Below, one piece after another: positions 60,238 to 64,000 of a stretch of DNA of 64,000 bases. The DNA is taken from assembly GCA_965220485.1 (NCBI GenBank), contig OZ244832.1:4092001-4156000 (forward strand), in the 5' to 3' direction. The first letter of the stretch is position 1; every line of letters begins with the position of its first letter. The translations under genes were made by a program, and so were the position numbers. Source of the DNA: Aldehydirespirator sp965220485. GTDB taxonomy: Bacteria > Actinomycetota > Acidimicrobiia > Acidimicrobiales > Aldehydirespiratoraceae. The notes beneath the pieces were generated by a model. The model did not search any database, was not told the origin of the DNA, and saw only the letters and a list, made by a program, of their open reading frames with translations.

Positions 60238-61218
60238 CTAGAGATCCCGGGCCTTGCGGTGACGGTGGCGGCCCTCGATGAGGCGCACGGTGCCAGACCG
60301 GCTGCGCATCACCAGCGACTGGGTGTGGCAGTAAGTGGCGTCGAAATGGATGCCCTTGAGCAGATCGCCGTCGGTCACTCCGGTTGCGGCGAAGAAGCAG
60401 TTGTCGGTGTTGACGAGGTCGTCCTGAGTCAGCACTCGTTCCACGTCGTAGCCCAGCTTGGTCAGGGCTTTGCGTTCGTGCTCGTTGCGGGGCCACAGGC
60501 GGCCCTGGAGGGCGCCGCCCATGCACTTGATGGCGGCCGCGGTGATCACGCCTTCGGGAGTGCCGCCGATGCCGAACAGGATGTCGGCGCCAGTGTTGGG
60601 CCAGGCGGTGGAGATGGCGCCGGCCACGTCGCCGTCGGGGATCAGCCGGATGCGGGCGCCGGCCTCGCGGACTTCGGCGATCAAGTCATCGTGGCGGTCA
60701 CGGTCCAAGATCACCGCGGTCAGGTCGCGCACGGACTCACCCTTGGCCTCGGCCACGGACTTCAGGTTCTCCGTCGGGGACTGGGAAATGTCGATCAGAT
60801 GGGCGGCTTCGGGGCCGGTGGCGATCTTCTCCATGTACACGCAAGGGCCGGGGTCGAACATCGTGCCCCGGTCGGCCACGGCGATCACCGACAGGGCGTT
60901 GCCCCGCCCCAACGAGGTGAGGGTGGTTCCGTCGATCGGGTCGACGGCCACATCGGTCTGGGGGAGCTGCCCGTTGCCGACACGCTCGCCGTTGTAGAGC
61001 ATGGGTGCTTCGTCCTTCTCGCCCTCCCCGATCACGACGATGCCGTCCATGGAGATGTCTCGCAGCACCCTGCGCATGGCGTCCACCGCGGCCTCGTCCG
61101 CGCCGTCCTTGTCGCCTCGGCCCATCCAGCGGGACGCGGCTATGGCGGCGCCCTCGGTGATCCGCACCATTTCCAGTGCGATGTTGCGGTCAGGCTTGGG
61201 GTGCGTTGAGGCGACCAT
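60238..61218 (-). CDS. glpX: Fructose-1,6-bisphosphatase, class II
   Basis: 326 residues of the GlpX family: RNIALEMVRITEGAAIAASRW, IVIGEGEKDEAPMLYNGE, the metal-binding DVAVDPIDGTTLTSLGRGNAL, ILDRDRHDDLI, and GIGGTPEGVITAAAIKCMGG. It converts fructose-1,6-bisphosphate to fructose-6-phosphate in gluconeogenesis; it is the usual actinobacterial FBPase. ATG 61218 is used, the open upstream frame being non-coding. It is convergent with the SLH protein gene. Confidence 0.95.
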   Translation of the reverse strand: MVASTHPKPDRNIALEMVRITEGAAIAASRWMGRGDKDGADEAAVDAMRRVLRDISMDGIVVIGEGEKDEAPMLYNGERVGNGQLPQTDVAVDPIDGTTLTSLGRGNALSVIAVADRGTMFDPGPCVYMEKIATGPEAAHLIDISQSPTENLKSVAEAKGESVRDLTAVILDRDRHDDLIAEVREAGARIRLIPDGDVAGAISTAWPNTGADILFGIGGTPEGVITAAAIKCMGGALQGRLWPRNEHERKALTKLGYDVERVLTQDDLVNTDNCFFAATGVTDGDLLKGIHFDATYCHTQSLVMRSRSGTVRLIEGRHRHRKARDL

Positions 61219-61320
61219 GACCGCGAACCTATCCCAAGCGAGGCACGGGCGAAGGCCACGGACGCGAGCAAGGCTGTTCGGCGATGCCGCAATGGGCCGT
61301 CGGGGTGGCAAGATGGTGCG

Positions 61321-62313
61321 ATGCCCGCCGCGTTCCGACCAAGGTTCCGTCGCGGCACCGCCGGCACCGAGTCCGAGGGGGATCCCTCCGGGGCGACCGG
61401 CGAGGACATCAATGCCGAGGATGTAAGTGCCGAGGATGTCGATGGCGATGTCGATGGCGGCGAGTGGTTGGCCTACGAGCTTCACGAGTGGTCGCTCGAG
61501 AGCCGGGTGATGCTGCAGCAGTTGCTCACCGTCGACGAGGTTGTTCACTCGTGGCAGGGCACGACGCTGATGGTTCACGAGTCACTGGAGGCACAGGTCG
61601 ACGGCCTCGTGGACGAGGTGGAGGAGACTGAGAGGGCGAAGGAGGCGATCAGCCGCCCCATCGGACCCGAGGATTCCCTGACGGCATTCGAGCTCTCCGA
61701 GTGGCCCGAAGAACTGCGGGCGGAGTTGGCAGAGCGACTGATGCAGGCCCGCGTGCCTTACATCTTGGACACTGAGGGTGAGGCAGACGGGGGTGACGTA
61801 GACGGGGGTGAGGCAGACGGGGGCGACGTAGACGAGGGTGACGTTGCTGAGGATCACGTAGACGAGAGCGACGCTGCTGAGCATGATGCAGGCGATGGCG
61901 CAGACGCGGTCGATCAAGACACCGGGCGAGCCGAAGTCTGCGATCTGCTGGTTCGCGAGGCGGACGAAGAGCGTGTGGAGTTGGTGATCGACGATCTGCT
62001 GGCCCGCGAGGAGGAAGCCCAATTCGTGGAGCTCGACGGTCTGGAAGTCAACGGCCTTCTCAGTGACTTGTTCGTGGCGTGCGATCGGTTGCGACGCGAT
62101 CCCGGCGACCTCGACGGGGTGCGGGGCGTGGTTGCGAACGCGCGGAGGATTGCCGGAGTGCGGACGCCGTTCGGCTTCGCTGCCACAAGCTGGCGAGGTT
62201 TGCGGAACTCGGTGGGCGAGCTGCTCGCCTTGGTGGAGGGTGAGGACACCGACCAGGACGATCTCCGCGAGTTGGCTCATCGCATGAGCGACACACTCAG
62301 GACGCTCGTCTGA
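61321..62313 (+). CDS. Acidic protein of unknown function with two DUF2007-like modules
   Basis: 330 residues, very acidic. Two similar modules (EWLAYELHEWSLESRVMLQQ near 46-65 and TAFELSEWPEELRAELAERL near 120-140) and a third partial one (AEVCDLLVREADEERVELVI) resemble DUF2007-type domains. The middle is a low-complexity Asp/Gly/Val stretch (EADGGDVDGGEADGG) from short DNA repeats. The C-terminal 90 residues are helical (SDLFVACDRLRRDPGDLDGV). No signal or membrane segment. No function assigned. Confidence 0.72.
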   Translation: MPAAFRPRFRRGTAGTESEGDPSGATGEDINAEDVSAEDVDGDVDGGEWLAYELHEWSLESRVMLQQLLTVDEVVHSWQGTTLMVHESLEAQVDGLVDEVEETERAKEAISRPIGPEDSLTAFELSEWPEELRAELAERLMQARVPYILDTEGEADGGDVDGGEADGGDVDEGDVAEDHVDESDAAEHDAGDGADAVDQDTGRAEVCDLLVREADEERVELVIDDLLAREEEAQFVELDGLEVNGLLSDLFVACDRLRRDPGDLDGVRGVVANARRIAGVRTPFGFAATSWRGLRNSVGELLALVEGEDTDQDDLRELAHRMSDTLRTLV

Positions 62314-62434
62314 GGGCTTGGCGCTGGCGCTACGGCCCAGCGCACGGGTGGAGGATCGCGGCCCCAATGGCTGCGGGTGCATGACCGGGGGTGATTCTCA
62401 CCGGACTCCAAACGTCGGCCCGTAGATTGCTTCC

Positions 62435-63709
62435 ATGGCTGACGACGAAACCCCCATCGAAGCGCCCGATCCCGGCGGGCATTCCGACGACCCTGACGTG
62501 AAGGGCGCGGCGGAAGCAAGCGGCGTCCAACGTAGTGACAATGACCCTGACGGCGGATCGGAGGAGCTCGCGCCGGAGGGATCCGTTGAGTCTGCACAAG
62601 AGGCAGAGTCCGAACAGGAACCGCAAGTCTCGGAGGTTGCCTCCGGCGCTGCCGAGAGCAAGCCGGCGCGGTCTACAGCCAGGGTCGCGGCCGTGGCTGT
62701 GGGAGCGGTTCTGGCCAGCGCGGCCGCCATCGCGGGCGCGGTGTGGGCCATTTCGGCCATCGTCGGCGAGGACGACTACTACTACGACTGCTGCTACGTG
62801 GACTACGCGACCTCTGGTGACCCCGAGGGGTCATGGGAACCCGAGTTCGGTCGGGGGTTTGGAGCGGAACATGAGAGGCGCGGGTGGTCCGAGCGCGAAA
62901 GCCGCGAGCCGTTCGAACGCGACAGGCGTGAGCAGGCGGACCGTAGGAAGAAGGATCGCCAAGAGCGACGCGAGTTGGCGGAGCGTGAGGAGCGCGAAGA
63001 GCGCGATCGCAACGAACATGCCGAGCCCGGCGAATCGGCCGACTCGGGGCACCCGGTCGCAACCGAAGAGTGCGAAACCGTCCTTAGTTTCGGCACGGGA
63101 GAAGATGCCGTCACCGTCCTGATCTGCAACGCTCCGCGAACCGAGTGGCGTGAAGACAAGCCGGGCGCAAAGCCGGGCGACGATCGCGGCGACTTCGACT
63201 TCAGGGACCGCCCGCGAGATTCCTTCCCGTTCTCGCCCTACTTCGGATGGAAGGGCGATGGGTGGCCGTTCGAGGGTGACGGCCGGCCGTTTGGTCGCGG
63301 TCCTGCGCCCTCGGATCGTGACGGGTGGCCGTTCGAGGGTGACGGCCGGCCGTTTGGTCGCGGTCCTATGCCGTTCGAGGGTGATGGTTGGCCCTTCGAG
63401 GGCGGATTGCCCTACGACTTCAAGGATCTGTTCGGGGACGGCGAAGGGGGGTTCTGGTTCGGCAGCGACGGCAACGAGGACGGCTTCTGCTTCGGCCAAG
63501 GCGACGACACGGAGTGCTTCAGCGGTCTCGACAGTGATCTCGACCGATTGTCCGACGAAGAACGCGAGCAGCTTGAGCGGATGATGGAGATGTTCTTCAG
63601 TGGTTTCGGCCCTGAGAGCTTCTTCGACGGGCTAGAAGGCTTCTTCGAAGGGTTGGAGTTCGAGTTGCCCGAGTCCTCGACCGACCCGCCCGGCGCGGCG
63701 AGCGCGTGA
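62435..63709 (+). CDS. Membrane protein with charged coiled region and WPFEGDGRPF repeats
   Basis: 424 residues. The N-terminal 75 are acidic. One membrane helix follows (VAVGAVLASAAAIAGAVWAI), then an odd DDYYYDCCYVDY motif and a Glu/Arg-rich helix (REQADRRKKDRQERRELAER). A Cys-containing small domain (ECETVLSFGTGEDAVTVLIC) precedes a region with WPFEGDGRPFGRGP units repeated about three times, and an acidic Gly/Phe-rich tail. It is probably anchored with a large exterior part. No family is recognised. Confidence 0.7.
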   Translation: MADDETPIEAPDPGGHSDDPDVKGAAEASGVQRSDNDPDGGSEELAPEGSVESAQEAESEQEPQVSEVASGAAESKPARSTARVAAVAVGAVLASAAAIAGAVWAISAIVGEDDYYYDCCYVDYATSGDPEGSWEPEFGRGFGAEHERRGWSERESREPFERDRREQADRRKKDRQERRELAEREEREERDRNEHAEPGESADSGHPVATEECETVLSFGTGEDAVTVLICNAPRTEWREDKPGAKPGDDRGDFDFRDRPRDSFPFSPYFGWKGDGWPFEGDGRPFGRGPAPSDRDGWPFEGDGRPFGRGPMPFEGDGWPFEGGLPYDFKDLFGDGEGGFWFGSDGNEDGFCFGQGDDTECFSGLDSDLDRLSDEEREQLERMMEMFFSGFGPESFFDGLEGFFEGLEFELPESSTDPPGAASA

Positions 63710-63791
63710 TTGCTGGAATACCCGGCTCGCCTGGAATGCCCACAGCCCTGTGCTGGCGAACTCACGCGGAATCAGGGCCCGCTAGCTTGGC

Positions 63792-64000
63792 ATGGTGCTC
63801 TTGGCCGAGCTGGAGATCTTTCACTCCAGACCGATAGCCCCCACCCGGCGGATCTCCATCGGCCGGGCGTGGCTTCCCGGCTCCGGCGACGAGTCCGGAC
63901 CCGGTTCCGGAGGCCTGCTGCTGGGCGCGGTGTGCGCCCGCTTCGGGCCGGACCTGTCTCATGACCTGCTAGGCGAGATCGTAGAACTCGTTCACGACCT
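63792..64000 (+). CDS. Hypothetical protein, 3' end cut by window
   Basis: 69 codons from ATG 63792 run off the window edge: VLLAELEIFHSRPIAPTRRI at the start, then RAWLPGSGDESGPGSGGLLL. This start resembles actinobacterial hypothetical proteins but I cannot name a family. The frame is open with strong G/C bias at third positions and a competing frame ends at 63964. Confidence 0.6.
   Translation, partial: MVLLAELEIFHSRPIAPTRRISIGRAWLPGSGDESGPGSGGLLLGAVCARFGPDLSHDLLGEIVELVHD

Overview
This is a high-GC actinobacterial chromosome segment, most likely from an uncultured marine or host-associated member of the Acidimicrobiia. Three things point there: actinobacteria-specific families (DUF3107; the DUF3090, SCO1664 and MSMEG_4193 trio; a PdtaS-type kinase; an Rv2466c-type DsbA protein; an F420 beta-subunit-like protein), the conserved order argS-lysA-hom-thrC-rho-rpmE-atp, and two secreted proteins ending in S-layer homology repeats. 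The class assignment is inference. No 16S rRNA gene is present.

Layout. 1-3.5 kb: SixA-type phosphatase (cut by the window edge), mrp, DUF3107 and a PdtaS-like histidine kinase. 3.5-7.9 kb: a mobile-element zone with a Fic remnant, a frameshifted IS1380-type element, a GntR regulator, an intact IS982-type element and four tandem CTAG-bounded 107-bp palindromic elements. 7.8-12.5 kb: two broken fatty-acid genes (acyl-CoA dehydrogenase, acyl-CoA ligase), a serine hydrolase and a glycerophosphodiesterase. 12.6-18.1 kb: a giant delta-60/FN3/SLH surface protein lying between two copies of the 3' half of the glycerophosphodiesterase gene. 19-24.5 kb: lipid kinase, etfBA and the SCO1664/DUF3090/phosphatase operon. 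24.6-29.3 kb: a PHP-SMC ATPase, a Schlafen/AlbA_2 protein and a family-5 uracil-DNA glycosylase, a candidate defence or repair island. 29-36 kb: lipoproteins, amidohydrolase, 2-hydroxyacid dehydrogenase, RNA ligase and two toxin-antitoxin pairs, one of them coupled to a secreted HNH-HhH nuclease. 36-38 kb: a candidate selenoprotein, an F420 beta-subunit-like protein and tRNA-Arg(CCG). 38-48 kb: argS, lysA, hom, thrC, a divergent rho and rpmE. 48-56.8 kb: the complete F1Fo ATP synthase operon. 57-64 kb: a second SLH surface protein, glpX and three uncharacterised genes.

Three themes run through the window. (1) An undescribed ~100-bp repeat occurs in 11 copies, usually in the orientation of its neighbours. 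It supplies the stop codon of two genes and the start region of atpF, and it occupies three junctions of the ATP synthase operon. (2) A family of ~107-bp palindromic elements sits at CTAG sites; one copy lies on the atpE stop codon and another truncates the acyl-CoA dehydrogenase. (3) There are signs of gene decay or recoding. The strongest recoding case is an in-frame UGA at the first Cys of the CPWC active site of the DsbA-like protein, followed by a stem-loop that fits a bacterial SECIS element, so this is very probably a selenoprotein. The Rho protein also lacks the Walker A lysine and the catalytic glutamate of normal Rho.
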